Shown in pieces: positions 13,701 to 29,300 of a DNA stretch of 64,000 bases. The stretch covers positions 27,579 to 91,578 of the forward strand of contig CATOGX010000038.1 in assembly GCA_951799405.1 (NCBI GenBank), given 5' to 3'. Source of the stretch: Agapetus fuscipes (lineage: Eukaryota > Arthropoda > Insecta > Trichoptera > Glossosomatidae). The translations under genes and the position numbers were made by a program. The notes under the pieces were generated by a model. That model had not been told where the DNA came from. It searched no databases and worked only from the letters and a program-made list of their open reading frames with translations. The stretch's first letter is position 1, and each line of letters begins with the position of its first letter.

Positions 13701-16700
13701 AGCATTATATGCAGTCACATTTTTGTGCATATTTTGTAAGTTTGTGAAAAAAAAATCTTTAAATTTTTCATACTTTACAGATTTTAAAAATTTTGTGCTG
13801 GAAGATTGTGAGAGAACGAAATCATAAGCACCCACTTTTTTTCATCCGAAATGATAGTGACGCTAATCAGAAAGCATGATATGCAGTCACATTTTTGTGC
13901 ATATTTTTTAAGTTTGTGAAAAATAAATTTTAAAATTTTTCATACTTTACAGATTTCAAATTTTTTGTGCTGGAAGATTGTGGGAGAACGAAATCATAAG
14001 CACCCACTTGTTTTCATCCGAAATGATAGTGACGCTAATCAGAAAGCATTATATGCAGTCACATTTTTGTGCATATTTTTTAAGTTTGTGAAAAATAAAT
14101 TTAATTTTTTTTCATACTTTACAGATTTCAAATTTTTTGTGCTGGAAGATTGTGGGAGAACGAAATCATAAGCACCCTTTTTTTTTCATCCGAAATGATA
14201 TTGACGCTTATCAGGAAGCATTAAATGCTGTCACATTTTTGTGCATATTTTTTAAGTTTGTGAAAAAAAAATCTTAAAATTTTTCATATTTAACAGATTT
14301 CAAAATTTTGTGCTGGAAGATTGTGAGAGAACGAAATCATAAGCACCCACTTTTTTTCATCCGAAATGATAGTGACGCTAATCAGAAAGCATGATATGCA
14401 GTCACATTTTTGTGCATATTTTTTAAGTTTGTGAAAAAAAAATCTTTAAATTTTTCATACTTTACAGATTTTAAAAATTTTGTGCTGGAAGATTGTGAGA
14501 GAGCGAAATCATAAGCACCCACTTTTTTTCATCCGAAATGATAGTGACACTAATCAGGAAGCATTAAATGCAGTCACATTTTTGTGCATATTTTTTAAGT
14601 TTGTGAAAAATAAATTTTAAAATTTTTCATACTTTACAGATTTCAAATTTTTTGTGCTGGAAGATTGTGGGAGAACGAAATCATAAGCACCCACTTTTTT
14701 TCATCCGAAATGATAGTGACGCTAATCAGGAAGCATAATATGCAGTCACATTTTTGTGCATATTTTGTAAGTTTGTGAAAAAAAAATCTTAAAATTTTTC
14801 ATACTTAACAGATTTCAAAATTTTGTGCTGGAAGATTGTGAGAGAACGAAATCATAAGCACCCACTTTTTTTCTTCCGAAATCATAGCGATACTAATCAG
14901 GAAGCATTATATGCAGTCACATTTTTGTGCATATTTTTTAAGTTTGTGAAAAACAAATTTTAAAATTTTTCATACTTTACAGATTTCAAATTTTTTGTGC
15001 TGGAAGATTGTGGGAGAACGAAATCATAAGCACCCACTTGTTTTCATCCGAAATGATAGTGACGCTAATCAGAAAGCATTATATGCAGTCACATTTTTGT
15101 GCATATTTTTTAAGTTTGTGAAAAAAAAATTTTAAAATTTTTCATACTTTACAGATTTCAAATTTTTTGTGCTGGAAGATTGTGGGAGAACGAAATCATA
15201 AGCACCCACTTTTTTTCTTCCGAAATGATAGTGACGCTAATCAGAAAGCATTATATGCAGTCACATTTTTGTGCATATTTTTTAAGTTTGTGAAAAAAAA
15301 ATCTTAAAATTTTTCATACTTAACAGATTTCAAAATTTTTGTGCTGGAAGATTGTGGGAGAACGAAATCATAAGCACCCTTTTTTTTTCATCCGAAATGA
15401 TATTGACGCTTATCAGGAAGCATTAAATGCAGTCACATTTTTGTGCATATTTTTTAAGTTTGTGAAAAAAAAATCTTAAAATTTTTCATACTTTACAGAT
15501 TTCAAAATTTTTGTGCTGGAAGATTGTGGGAGAACGAAATCATAAGCACCCTTTTTTTTCATCCGAAATGATATTGACGCTTATCAGGAAGCATTAAATG
15601 CAGTCACATTTTTGCGCATATTTTTTAAGTTTGTGAAAAATAAATTTTAAAATTTTTCATACTTAACATGTTTCAAATTTTTTGTGCTGGAAGATTGTGG
15701 GAGAACGAAATCATAAGCACCCACTTTTTTTCATCCGAAATGATAGTGACGCTAATCAGGAAGCATTATATGCAGTCACATTTTTGTGCATATTTTGTAA
15801 GTTTGTGAAAAAAAAATCTTAAAATTTTTCATACTTAACAGATTTCAAAATTTTTGTGCTGGAAGATTGTGGGAGAACGAAATCATAAGCACCCTTTTTT
15901 TTTCATCCGAAATGATATTGACGCTTATCAGGAAGCATTAAATGCTGTCACATTTTTGTGCATATTTTTTAAGTTTGTGAAAAAAAAATCTTAAAATTTT
16001 TCATACTTAACAGATTTCAAAATTTTGTGCTGGAAGATTGTGAGAGAACGAAATCATAAGCACCCACTTTTTTTCATCCGAAATGATAGTGACGCTAATC
16101 AGAAAGCATGATATGCAGTCACATTTTTGTGCATATTTTTTAAGTTTGTGAAAAAAAAATCTTTAAATTTTTCATACTTTACAGATTTTAAAAATTTTGT
16201 GCTGGAAGATTGTGAGAGAGCGAAATCATAAGCACCCACTTTTTTTCATCCGAAATGATAGTGACACTAATCAGGAAGCATTAAATGCAGTCACATTTTT
16301 GTGCATATTTTTTAAGTTTGTGAAAAATAAATTTTAAAATTTTTCATACTTTACAGATTTCAAATTTTTTGTGCTGGAAGATTGTGGGAGAACGAAATCA
16401 TAAGCACCCACTTTTTTTCATCCGAAATGATAGTGACGCTAATCAGGAAGCATAATATGCAGTCACATTTTTGTGCATATTTTGTAAGTTTGTGAAAAAA
16501 AAATCTTAAAATTTTTCATACTTAACAGATTTCAAAATTTTGTGCTGGAAGATTGTGAGAGAACGAAATCATAAGCACCCACTTTTTTTCTTCCGAAATC
16601 ATAGCGATACTAATCAGGAAGCATTATATGCAGTCACATTTTTGTGCATATTTTTTAAGTTTGTGAAAAACAAATTTTAAAATTTTTCATACTTTACAGA

Positions 16701-19700
16701 TTTCAAATTTTTTGTGCTGGAAGATTGTGGGAGAACGAAATCATAAGCACCCACTTGTTTTCATCCGAAATGATAGTGACGCTAATCAGAAAGCATTATA
16801 TGCAGTCACATTTTTGTGCATATTTTTTAAGTTTGTGAAAAAAAAATCTTTAAATTTTTCATACTTTACAGATTTTAAAAATTTTGTGCTGGAAGATTAT
16901 GAGAGAACGAAATCATAAGCACCCACTTTTTTTCTTCCGAAATCATAGTGATACTAATCAGGAAGCATTATATGCAGTCACATTTTTGTGCATATTTTTT
17001 AAATTTGTGAAAAATAAATTTTAAAATTTTTCATACTTTACAGATTTCAAATTTTTTGTGCTGGAAGATTGTGGGAGAACGAAATCATAAGCACCCACTT
17101 TTTTTCATCCGAAATGATAGTGACGCTAATCAGGAAGCATTATATGCAGTCACATTTTTGTGCATATTTTGTAAGTTTGTGAAAAAAAAATCTTAAAATT
17201 TTTCATACTTAACAGATTTCAAAATTTTGTGCTGGAAGATTGTGAGAGAACGAAATCATAAGCACCCACTTTTTTTCATCCGAAATGATAGTGACGCTAA
17301 TCAGGAAGCATTATATGCAGTCACATTTTTGTGCATATTTTGTAAATTTGTGAAAAAAAAATCTTAAAATTTTTCATACTTTACAGATTTAAAAAATTTT
17401 GTGCTGGAAGATTGTGAGAGAACGAAATCATAAGCACCCACTTTTTTTCTTCCGAAATGATAGTGACGCTAATCAGAAAGCATTATATGCAGTCACATTT
17501 TTGTGCATATTTTTTAAGTTTGTGAAAAATAAATTTTAAAATTTTTCATACTTTACAGATTTCAAATTTTTTGTGCTGGAAGATTGTGGGAGAACGAAAT
17601 CATAAGCACCCACTTTTTTTCTTCCGAAATGATAGTGACGCTAATCAGAAAGCATTATATGCAGTCACATTTTTGTGCATATTTTTTAAGTTTGTGAAAA
17701 AAAAATCTTAAAATTTTTCATACTTTACAGATTTCAAAATTTTTGTGCTGGAAGATTGTGGGAGAACGAAATCATAAGCACCCTTTTTTTTCATCCGAAA
17801 TGATATTGACGCTTATCAGGAAGCATTAAATGCAGTCACATTTTTGCGCATATTTTTTAAGTTTGTGAAAAATAAATTTTAAAATTTTTCATACTTAACA
17901 TGTTTCAAATTTTTTGTGCTGGAAGATTGTGGGAGAACGAAATCATAAGCACCCACTTTTTTTCATCCGAAATGATAGTGACGCTAATCAGGAAGCATTA
18001 TATGCAGTCACATTTTTGTGCATATTTTGTAAGTTTGTGAAAAAAAAATCTTAAAATTTTTCATACTTTACAGATTTCAAAATTTTGTGCTGGAAGATTG
18101 TGAGAGAACGAAATCATAAGCACCCACTTTTTTTCTTCCGAAATCATAGTGATACTAATCAGGAAGCATTATATGCAGTCACATTTTTGTGCATATTTTT
18201 TAAGTTTGTGAAAAATAAATTTTAAAATTTTTCATACTTTACAGATTTCAAATTTTTTGTGCTGGAAGATTGTGGGAGAACGAAATCATAAGCACCCACT
18301 TGTTTTCATCCGAAATGATAGTGACGCTAATCAGAAAGCATTATATGCAGTCACATTTTTGTGCATATTTTTTAAGTTTGTGAAAAATAAATTTAATTTT
18401 TTTTCATACTTTACAGATTTCAAAATTTTTGTGCTGGAAGATTGTGGGAGAACGAAATCATAAACACCCACTTTTTTTCTTCCGAAATCATAGTGATACT
18501 AATCAGGAAGCATTATATGCAGTCACATTTTTGTGCATATTTTTTAAGTTTGTGAAAAATAAATTTTAAAATTTTTCATACTTTACAGATTTCAAATTTT
18601 TTGTGCTGGAAGATTGTGGGAGAACGAAATCATAAGCACCCACTTTTTTTCATCCGAAATGATAGTGACGCTAATCAGAAAGCATTATATGCAGTCACAT
18701 TTTTGTGCATATTTTTTAAGTTTGTAAAAAAAAAATCTTAAAATTTTTCATACTTTACAGATTTCAAAATTTTGTGCTGGAAGATTGTGAGAGAACGAAA
18801 TCATAAGCACCCACTTTTTTTCATCCGAAATGATAGTGACGCTAATCAGGAAGCATTATATGCAGTCACATTTTTGTGCATATTTTTTAAGTTTGTGAAA
18901 AAAAAATCTTAAAATTTTTCATACTTTACAGATTTCAAAATTTTGTGCTGGAAGATTGTGAGAGAACGAAATCATATCATAATCATAAAATCTTTTTTTC
19001 ATCCGAAATGATAGTGACGCTTATCAGGAAGCATTATATGCAGTCACATTTTTGTGCATATTTTTTATGTTTGTGAAAAAAAAATCTTAAAATTTTTCAT
19101 ACTTTACAGATTTTAAAAATTTTGTGCTGGAAGATTGTGAGAGAACGAAATCATAAGCACCCACTTTTTTTCTTCCGATATCATAGTGATACTAATCAGG
19201 AAGCATTATATGCAGTCACATTTTTGTGCATATTTTTTAAGTTTGTGAAAAATAAATTTTAAAATTTTTCATACTTTACAGATTTCAAATTTTTTGTGCT
19301 GGAAGATTGTGGGAGAACGAAATCATAAGCACCCATTTTTTTTCATCCGAAATGATAGTGACGCTAATCAGGAAGCATTATATGCAGTCACATTTTTGTG
19401 CATATTTTTTAAGTTTGTGAAAAAAAAATCTTTAAATTTTTCATACTTTACAGATTTTAAAAATTTTGTGCTGGAAGATTGTGAGAGAACGAAATCATAA
19501 GCACCCACTTTTTTTCATCCGAAATGATAGTGACGCTAATCAGAAAGCATTATATGCAGTCACATTTTTGTGCATATTTTTTAAGTTTGTGAAAAAAAAA
19601 TCTTAAAATTTTTCATACTTTACAGATTTCAAAATTTTGTGCTGGAAGATTGTGAGAGAACGAAATCATAAGCACCCACTTTTTTTCATCCGAAATGATA

Positions 19701-20300
19701 GTGACGCTAATCAGGAAGCTTTATATGCAGTCACATTTTTGTGCATATTTTGTAAGTTTGTGAAAAAAAAATCTTTAAATTTTTCATACTTTACAGATTT
19801 TAAAAATTTTGTGCTGGAAGATTGTGAGAGAACGAAATCATAAGCACCCACTTTTTTTCTTCCGAAATGATAGTGACGCTAATCAGGAAGCATTATATGC
19901 AGTCACATTTTTGTGCATATATTTTAAGTTTGTGAAAAAAAAATCTTAAAATTTTTCATACTTTACAGATTTTAAAAATTTTGTGCTGGAAGATTGTGAG
20001 AGAACGAAATCATAAGCACCCACTTTTTTCTTCCGAAATGATAGTGACGCTAATCAGGAAGCATTATATGCAGTCACATTTTTGTGCATATTTTGTAAGT
20101 TTGTGAAAAAAAAATCTTTAAATTTTTCATACTTTACAGATTTTAAAAATTTTGTGCTGGAAGATTGTGAGAGAACGAAATCATAAGCACCCACTTTTTT
20201 TCATCCGAAATGATAGTGACGCTAATCAGAAAGCATGATATGCAGTCACATTTTTGTGCATATTTTTTAAGTTTGTGAAAAATAAATTTTAAAATTTTTC
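7800..20300 (+). repeat. Higher-order repeat, 6,359-bp (37-monomer) unit, two tandem copies
   Basis: Rare monomer variants recur at exactly 6,359 bp. A monomer with AGAGCG in place of AGAACG is at 8141 and 14500, and again at 9858 and 16217. The indel variant ATCATATCAT is at 12612 and 18971. The two AGAGCG monomers inside each unit are 1,717 bp (10 monomers) apart, so the unit already contains an internal duplication. Shifted matching appears to start near 7,800 versus 14,160 and to fail near 13,940 versus 20,300. Later partial copies follow with offsets of 6,528 bp (indel variant at 25499), 6,356 bp (20,667 versus 27,023) and about 3,611 bp (variant again at 29110). The limits are estimates by eye. 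Confidence 0.85.
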
Positions 20301-23300
20301 ATACTTTACAGATTTCAAATTTTTTGTGCTGGAAGATTGTGGGAGAACGAAATCATAAGCACCCATTTTTTTTCATCCGAAATGATAGTGACGCTAATCA
20401 GAAAGCATTATATGCAGTCACATTTTTGTGCATATTTTTTAAGTTTGTGAAAAAAAAATCTTAAAATTTTTCATACTTAACAGATTTCAAAATTTTGTGC
20501 TGGAAGATTGTGAGAGAACGAAATCATAAGCACCCACTTTTTTTCATCCGAAATGATAGTGACGCTAATCAGAAAGCATGATATGCAGTCACATTTTTGT
20601 GCATATTTTTTAAGTTTGTGAAAAATAAATTTTAAAATTTTTCATACTTTACAGATTTCAAATTTTTTGTGCTGGAAGATTGTGGGAGAACGAAATCATA
20701 AGCACCCACTTGTTTTCATCCGAAATGATAGTGACGCTAATCAGAAAGCATTATATGCAGTCACATTTTTGTGCATATTTTTTAAGTTTGTGAAAAATAA
20801 ATTTAATTTTTTTTCATACTTTACAGATTTCAAAATTTTTGTGCTGGAAGATTGTGGGAGAACGAAATCATAAGCACCCACTTTTTTTCTTCCGAAATCA
20901 TAGTGATACTAATCAGGAAGCATTATATGCAGTCACATTTTTGTGCATATTTTTTAAGTTTGTGAAAAATAAATTTTAAAATTATTCATACTTTACAGAT
21001 TTCAAATTTTTTGTGCTGGAAGATTGTGGGAGAAAGAAATCATAAGCACCCACTTTTTTTCATCCGAAATGATAGTGACGCTAATCAGAAAGCATTATAT
21101 GCAGTCACATTTTTGTGCATATTTTTTAAGTTTGTGAAAAAAAAATCTTAAAATTTTTCATACTTTACAGATTTCAAATTTTTTGTGCTGGAAGATTGTG
21201 GGAGAACGAAATCATAAGCACCCACTTGTTTTCATCCGAAATAATAGTGACGCTAATCAGAAAGCATTATATGCAGTCACATTTTTGTGCATATTTTTTA
21301 AGTTTGTGAAAAAAAAATCTTAAAATTTTTCATACTTTACAGATTTCAAAATTTTGTGCTGGAAGATTGTGAGAGAACGAAATCATAAGCACCCACTTTT
21401 TTTCATCCGAAATGATAGTGACGCTAATCAGGAAGCATTATATGCAGTCACATTTTTGTGCATATTTTGTAAGTTTGTGAAAAAAAAATCTTAAAATTTT
21501 TCATACTTAACAGATTTCAAAATTTTGTGCTGGAAGATTGTGAGAGAACGAAATCATAAGCACCCACTTTTTTTCATCCGAAATGATAGTGACGCTAATC
21601 AGAAAGCATGATATGCAGACACATTTTTGTGCATATTTTTTAAGTTTGTGAAAAAAAAATCTTTAAATTTTTCATACTTTACAGATTTTAAAAATTTTGT
21701 GCTGGAAGATTGTGAGAGAGCGAAATCATAAGCACCCACTTTTTTTCATCCAAAATGATAGTGACGCTAATCAGAAAGCATTATATGCAATCACATTTTT
21801 GTGCATATTTTGTAAGTTTGTGAAAAAAAAATCTTAAAATTTTTCATACTTAACAGATTTCAAAATTTTGTGCTGGAAGATTGTGAGAGAACGAAATCAT
21901 AAGCACCCACTTTTTTTCTTCCGAAATCATAGTGATACTAATCAGGAAGCATTATATGCAGTCACATTTTTGTGCATATTTTTTAAGTTTGTGAAAAATA
22001 AATTTTAAAATTTTTCATACTTTACAGATTTCAAATTTTTTGTGCTGGAAGATTGTGGGAGAACGAAGTCATAAGCACCCACTTGTTTTCATCCGAAATG
22101 ATAGTGACGCTAATCAGAAAGCATTATATGCAGTCACATTTTTGTGCATATTTTTTAAGTTTGTGAAAAATAAATTTAATTTTTTTTCATACTTTACAGA
22201 TTTCAAAATTTTTGTGCTGGAAGATTGTGGGAGAACGAAATCATAAGCACCCACTTTTTTTCTTCCGAAATCATAGTGATACTAATCAGGAAGCATTATA
22301 TGCAGTCACATTTTTGTGCATATTTTTTAAGTTTGTGAAAAATAAATTTTAAAATTTTTCATACTTTACAGATTTCAAATTTTTTGTGCTGGAAGATTGT
22401 GGGAGAACGAAATCATAAGCACCCACTTTTTTTCATCCGAAATGATAGTGACGCTAATCAGAAAGCATTATATGCAGTCACATTTTTGTGCATATTTTGT
22501 AAGTTTGTGAAAAAAAAATCTTTAAATTTTTCATACTTTACAGATTTCAAAATTTTGTGCTGGAAGATTGTGAGAGAACGAAATCATAAGCACCCACTTT
22601 TTTTCATCCGAAATGATAGTGACGCTAATCAGGAAGCATTATATGCAGTCACATTTTTGTGCATATTTTGTAAATTTGTGAAAAAAAAATCTTAAAATTT
22701 TTCATACTTTACAGATTTAAAAAATTTTGTGCTGGAAGATTGTGAGAGAACGAAATCATAAGCACCCACTTTTTTTCTTCCGAAATGATAGTGACGCTAA
22801 TCAGAAAGCATTATATGCAGTCACATTTTTGTGCATATTTTTTAAGTTTGTGAAAAATAAATTTTAAAATTTTTCATACTTTACAGATTTCAAATTTTTT
22901 GTGCTGGAAGATTGTGGGAGAACGAAATCATAAGCACCCACTTTTTTTCTTCCGAAATGATAGTGACGCTAATCAGAAAGCATTATATGCAGTCACATTT
23001 TTGTGCATATTTTTTAAGTTTGTGAAAAAAAAATCTTAAAATTTTTCATACTTAACAGATTTCAAAATTTTTGTGCTGGAAGATTGTGGGAGAACGAAAT
23101 CATAAGCACCCTTTTTTTTTCATCCGAAATGATATTGACGCTTATCAGGAAGCATTAAATGCAGGCACATTTTTGTGCATATTTTTTAAGTTTGTGAAAA
23201 AAAAATCTTAAAATTTTTCATACTTTACAGATTTCAAAATTTTTGTGCTGGAAGATTGTGGGAGAACGAAATCATAAGCACCCTTTTTTTTCATCCGAAA

Positions 23301-26300
23301 TGATATTGACGCTTATCAGGAAGCATTAAATGCAGTCACATTTTTGCGCATATTTTTTAAGTTTGTGAAAAATAAATTTTAAAATTTTTCATACTTAACA
23401 TGTTTCAAATTTTTTGTGCTGGAAGATTGTGGGAGAACGAAATCATAAGCACCCACTTTTTTTCATCCGAAATGATAGTGACGCTAATCAGGAAGCATTA
23501 TATGCAGTCACATTTTTGTGCATATTTTGTAAGTTTGTGAAAAAAAAATCTTAAAATTTTTCATACTTTACAGATTTCAAAATTTTGTGCTGGAAGATTG
23601 TGAGAGAACGAAATCATAAGCACCCACTTTTTTTCTTCCGAAATCATAGTGATACTAATCAGGAAGCATTATATGCAGTCACATTTTTGTGCATATTTTT
23701 TAAGTTTGTGAAAAATAAATTTTAAAATTTTTCATACTTTACAGATTTCAAATTTTTTGTGCTGGAAGATTGTGGGAGAACAAAATCATAAGAACCCACT
23801 TGTTTTCATCCGAAATAATAGTGACGCTAATCAGAAAGCATTATATGCAGTCACATTTTTGTGCATATTTTTTAAGTTTGTGAAAAAAAAATCTTAAAAT
23901 TTTTCATACTTTACAGATTTCAAAATTTTGTGCTGGAAGATTGTGAGAGAACGAAATCATAAGCACCCACTTTTTTTCATCCGAAATGATAGTGACGCTA
24001 ATCAGGAAGCATTATATGCAGTAACATTTTTGTGCATATTTTGTAAGTTTGTGAAAAAAAAATCTTAAAATTTTTCATACTTAACAGATTTCAAAATTTT
24101 GTGCTGGAAGATTGTGAGAGAACGAAATCATAAGCACCCACTTTTTTTCTTGCGAAATCATAGTGATACTAATCAGGAAGCATTATATGCAGTCACATTT
24201 TTTTGCATATTTTTTAAGTTTGTGAAAAAAAAATCTTAAAATTTTTCATACTTTACAGATTTCAAAATTTTTGTGCTGGAAGATTGTGGGAGAACGAAAT
24301 CATAAGCACCCTTTTTTTTCATCCGAAATGATAGTGACGCTAATCAGAAAGCATGATATGCAGACACATTTTTGTGCATATTTTTTAAGTTTGTGAAAAA
24401 AAAATCTTTAAATTTTTCATACTTTACAGATTTTAAAAATTTTGTGCTGGAAGATTGTGAGAGAGCGAAATCATAAGCACCCACTTTTTTTCATCCAAAA
24501 TGATAGTGACGCTAATCAGAAAGCATTATATGCAGTCACATTTTTGTGCATATTTTGTAAGTTTGTGAAAAAAAAATCTTAAAATTTTTCATACTTAACA
24601 GATTTCAAAATTTTGTGCTGGAAGATTGTGAGAGAACGAAATCATAAGCACCCACTTTTTTTCTTCCGAAATCATAGTGATACTAATCAGGAAGCATTAT
24701 ATGCAGTCACATTTTTGTGCATATTTTTTAAGTTTGTGAAAAATAAATTTTAAAATTTTTCATACTTTACAGATTTCAAATTTTTTGTGCTGGAAGATTG
24801 TGGGAGAACGAAATCATAAGCACCCACTTGTTTTCATCCGAAATGATAGTGACGCTAATCAGAAAGCATTATATGCAGTCACATTTTTGTGCATATTTTT
24901 TAAGTTTGTGAAAAATAAATTTAATTTTTTTTCATACTTTACAGATTTCAAAATTTTTGTGCTGGAAGATTGTGGGAGAACGAAATCATAAACACCCACT
25001 TTTTTTCTTCCGAAATCATAGTGATACTAATCAGGAAGCATTATATGCAGTCACATTTTTGTGCATATTTTTTAAGTTTGTGAAAAATAAATTTTAAAAT
25101 TTTTCATACTTTACAGATTTCAAATTTTTTGTGCTGGAAGATTGTGGGAGAACGAAATCATAAGCACCCACTTTTTTTCATCCGAAATGATAGTGACGCT
25201 AATCAGAAAGCATTATATGCAGTCACATTTTTGTGCATATTTTTTAAGTTTGTAAAAAAAAAATCTTAAAATTTTTCATACTTTACAGATTTCAAAATTT
25301 TGTGCTGGAAGATTGTGAGAGAACGAAATCATAAGCACCCACTTTTTTTCATCCGAAATGATAGTGACGCTAATCAGGAAGCATTATATGCAGTCACATT
25401 TTTGTGCATATTTTTTAAGTTTGTGAAAAAAAAATCTTAAAATTTTTCATACTTTACAGATTTCAAAATTTTGTGCTGGAAGATTGTGAGAGAACGAAAT
25501 CATATCATAATCATAAAATCTTTTTTTCATCCGAAATGATAGTGACGCTTATCAGGAAGCATTATATGCAGTCACATTTTTGTGCATATTTTTTATGTTT
25601 GTGAAAAAAAAATCTTAAAATTTTTCATACTTTACAGATTTTAAAAATTTTGTGCTGGAAGATTGTGAGAGAACGAAATCATAAGCACCCACTTTTTTTC
25701 TTCCGAAATCATAGTGATACTAATCAGGAAGCATTATATGCAGTCACATTTTTGTGCATATTTTTTAAGTTTGTGAAAAATAAATTTTAAAATTTTTCAT
25801 ACTTTACAGATTTCAAATTTTTTGTGCTGGAAGATTGTGGGAGAACGAAATCATAAGCACCCATTTTTTTTCATCCGAAATGATAGTGACGCTAATCAGG
25901 AAGCATTATATGCAGTCACATTTTTGTGCATATTTTTTAAGTTTGTGAAAAAAAAATCTTTAAATTTTTCATACTTTACAGATTTCAAAATTTTGTGCTG
26001 GAAGATTGTGAGAGAACGAAATCATAAGCACCCACTTTTTTTCATCCGAAATGATAGTGACGCTAATCAGGAAGCTTTATATGCAGTCACATTTTTGTGC
26101 ATATTTTGTAAGTTTGTGAAAAAAAAATCTTTAAATTTTTCATACTTTACAGATTTTAAAAATTTTGTGCTGGAAGATTGTGAGAGAACGAAATCATAAG
26201 CACCCACTTTTTTTCTTCCGAAATGATAGTGACGCTAATCAGGAAGCATTATATGCAGTCACATTTTTGTGCATATTTTTTAAGTTTGTGAAAAAAAAAT

Positions 26301-29300
26301 CTTAAAATTTTTCATACTTTACAGATTTTAAAAATTTTGTGCTGGAAGATTGTGAGAGAACGAAATCATAAGCACCCACTTTTTTCTTCCGAAATGATAG
26401 TGACGCTAATCAGGAAGCATTATATGCAGTCACATTTTTGTGCATATTTTGTAAGTTTGTGAAAAAAAAATCTTTAAATTTTTCATACTTTACAGATTTT
26501 AAAAATTTTGTGCTGGAAGATTGTGAGAGAACGAAATCATAAGCACCCACTTTTTTTCATCCGAAATGATAGTGACGCTAATCAGAAAGCATGATATGCA
26601 GTCACATTTTTGTGCATATTTTTTAAGTTTGTGAAAAATAAATTTTAAAATTTTTCATACTTTACAGATTTCAAATTTTTTGTGCTGGAAGATTGTGGGA
26701 GAACGAAATCATAAGCACCCATTTTTTTTCATCCGAAATGATAGTGACGCTAATCAGAAAGCATTATATGCAGTCACATTTTTGTGCATATTTTTTAAGT
26801 TTGTGAAAAAAAAATCTTAAAATTTTTCATACTTAACAGATTTCAAAATTTTGTGCTGGAAGATTGTGAGAGAACGAAATCATAAGCACCCACTTTTTTT
26901 CATCCGAAATGATAGTGACGCTAATCAGAAAGCATGATATGCAGTCACATTTTTGTGCATATTTTTTAAGTTTGTGAAAAATAAATTTTAAAATTTTTCA
27001 TACTTTACAGATTTCAAATTTTTTGTGCTGGAAGATTGTGGGAGAACGAAATCATAAGCACCCACTTGTTTTCATCCGAAATGATAGTGACGCTAATCAG
27101 AAAGCATTATATGCAGTCACATTTTTGTGCATATTTTTTAAGTTTGTGAAAAATAAATTTAATTTTTTTTCATACTTTACAGATTTCAAAATTTTTGTGC
27201 TGGAAGATTGTGGGAGAACGAAATCATAAGCACCCACTTTTTTTCTTCCGAAATCATAGTGATACTAATCAGGAAGCATTATATGCAGTCACATTTTTGT
27301 GCATATTTTTTAAGTTTGTGAAAAATAAATTTTAAAATTATTCATACTTTACAGATTTCAAATTTTTTGTGCTGGAAGATTGTGGGAGAACGAAATCATA
27401 AGCACCCACTATTTTTCATCCGAAATGATAGTGACGCTAATCAGAAAGCATTATATGCAGTCACATTTTTGTGCATATTTTTTAAGTTTGTGAAAAAAAA
27501 ATCTTAAAATTTTTCATACTTTACAGATTTCAAATTTTTTGTGCTGGAAGATTGTGGGAGAACGAAATCATAAGCACCCACTTGTTTTCATCCGAAATAA
27601 TAGTGACGCTAATCAGAAAGCATTATATGCAGTCACATTTTTGTGCATATTTTTTAAGTTTGTGAAAAAAAAATCTTAAAATTTTTCATACTTTACAGAT
27701 TTCAAAATTTTGTGCTGGAAGATTGTGAGAGAACGAAATCATAAGCACCCACTTTTTTTCATCCGAAATGATAGTGACGCTAATCAGGAAGCATTATATG
27801 CAGTCACATTTTTGTGCATATTTTGTAAGTTTGTGAAAAAAAAATCTTAAAATTTTTCATACTTAACAGATTTCAAAATTTTGTGCTGGAAGATTGTGAG
27901 AGAACGAAATCATAAGCACCCACTTTTTTTCATCCGAAATGATAGTGACGCTAATCAGAAAGCATGATATGCAGACACATTTTTGTGCATATTTTTTAAG
28001 TTTGTGAAAAAAAAATCTTTAAATTTTTCATACTTTACAGATTTTAAAAATTTTGTGCTGGAAGATTGTGAGAGAGCGAAATCATAAGCACCCACTTTTT
28101 TTCATCCAAAATGATAGTGACGCTAATCAGAAAGCATTATATGCAATCACATTTTTGTGCATATTTTGTAAGTTTGTGAAAAAAAAATCTTAAAATTTTT
28201 CATACTTAACAGATTTCAAAATTTTGTGCTGGAAGATTGTGAGAGAACGAAATCATAAGCACCCACTTTTTTTCTTCCGAAATCATAGTGATACTAATCA
28301 GGAAGCATTATATGCAGTCACATTTTTGTGCATATTTTTTAAGTTTGTGAAAAATAAATTTTAAAATTTTTCATACTTTACAGATTTCAAATTTTTTGTG
28401 CTGGAAGATTGTGGGAGAACGAAGTCATAAGCACCCACTTGTTTTCATCCGAAATGATAGTGACGCTAATCAGAAAGCATTATATGCAGTCACATTTTTG
28501 TGCATATTTTTTAAGTTTGTGAAAAATAAATTTAATTTTTTTTCATACTTTACAGATTTCAAAATTTTTGTGCTGGAAGATTGTGGGAGAACGAAATCAT
28601 AAGCACCCACTTTTTTTCTTCCGAAATCATAGTGATACTAATCAGGAAGCATTATATGCAGTCACATTTTTGTGCATATTTTTTAAGTTTGTGAAAAATA
28701 AATTTTAAAATTTTTCATACTTTACAGATTTCAAATTTTTTGTGCTGGAAGATTGTGGGAGAACGAAATCATAAGCACCCACTTTTTTTCATCCGAAATG
28801 ATAGTGACGCTAATCAGAAAGCATTATATGCAGTCACATTTTTGTGCATATTTTTTAAGTTTGTGAAAAAAAAATCTTAAAATTTTTCATACTTTACAGA
28901 TTTCAAAATTTTGTGCTGGAAGATTGTGAGAGAACGAAATCATAAGCACCCACTTTTTTTCATCCGAAATGATAGTGACGCTAATCAGGAAGCATTATAT
29001 GCAGTCACATTTTTGTGCATATTTTTTAAGTTTGTGAAAAAAAAATCTTAAAATTTTTCATACTTTACAGATTTCAAAATTTTGTGCTGGAAGATTGTGA
29101 GAGAACGAAATCATATCATAATCATAAAATCTTTTTTTCATCCGAAATGATAGTGACGCTTATCAGGAAGCATTATATGCAGTCACATTTTTGTGCATAT
29201 TTTTTATGTTTGTGAAAAAAAAATCTTAAAATTTTTCATACTTTACAGATTTTAAAAATTTTGTGCTGGAAGATTGTGAGAGAACGAAATCATAAGCACC

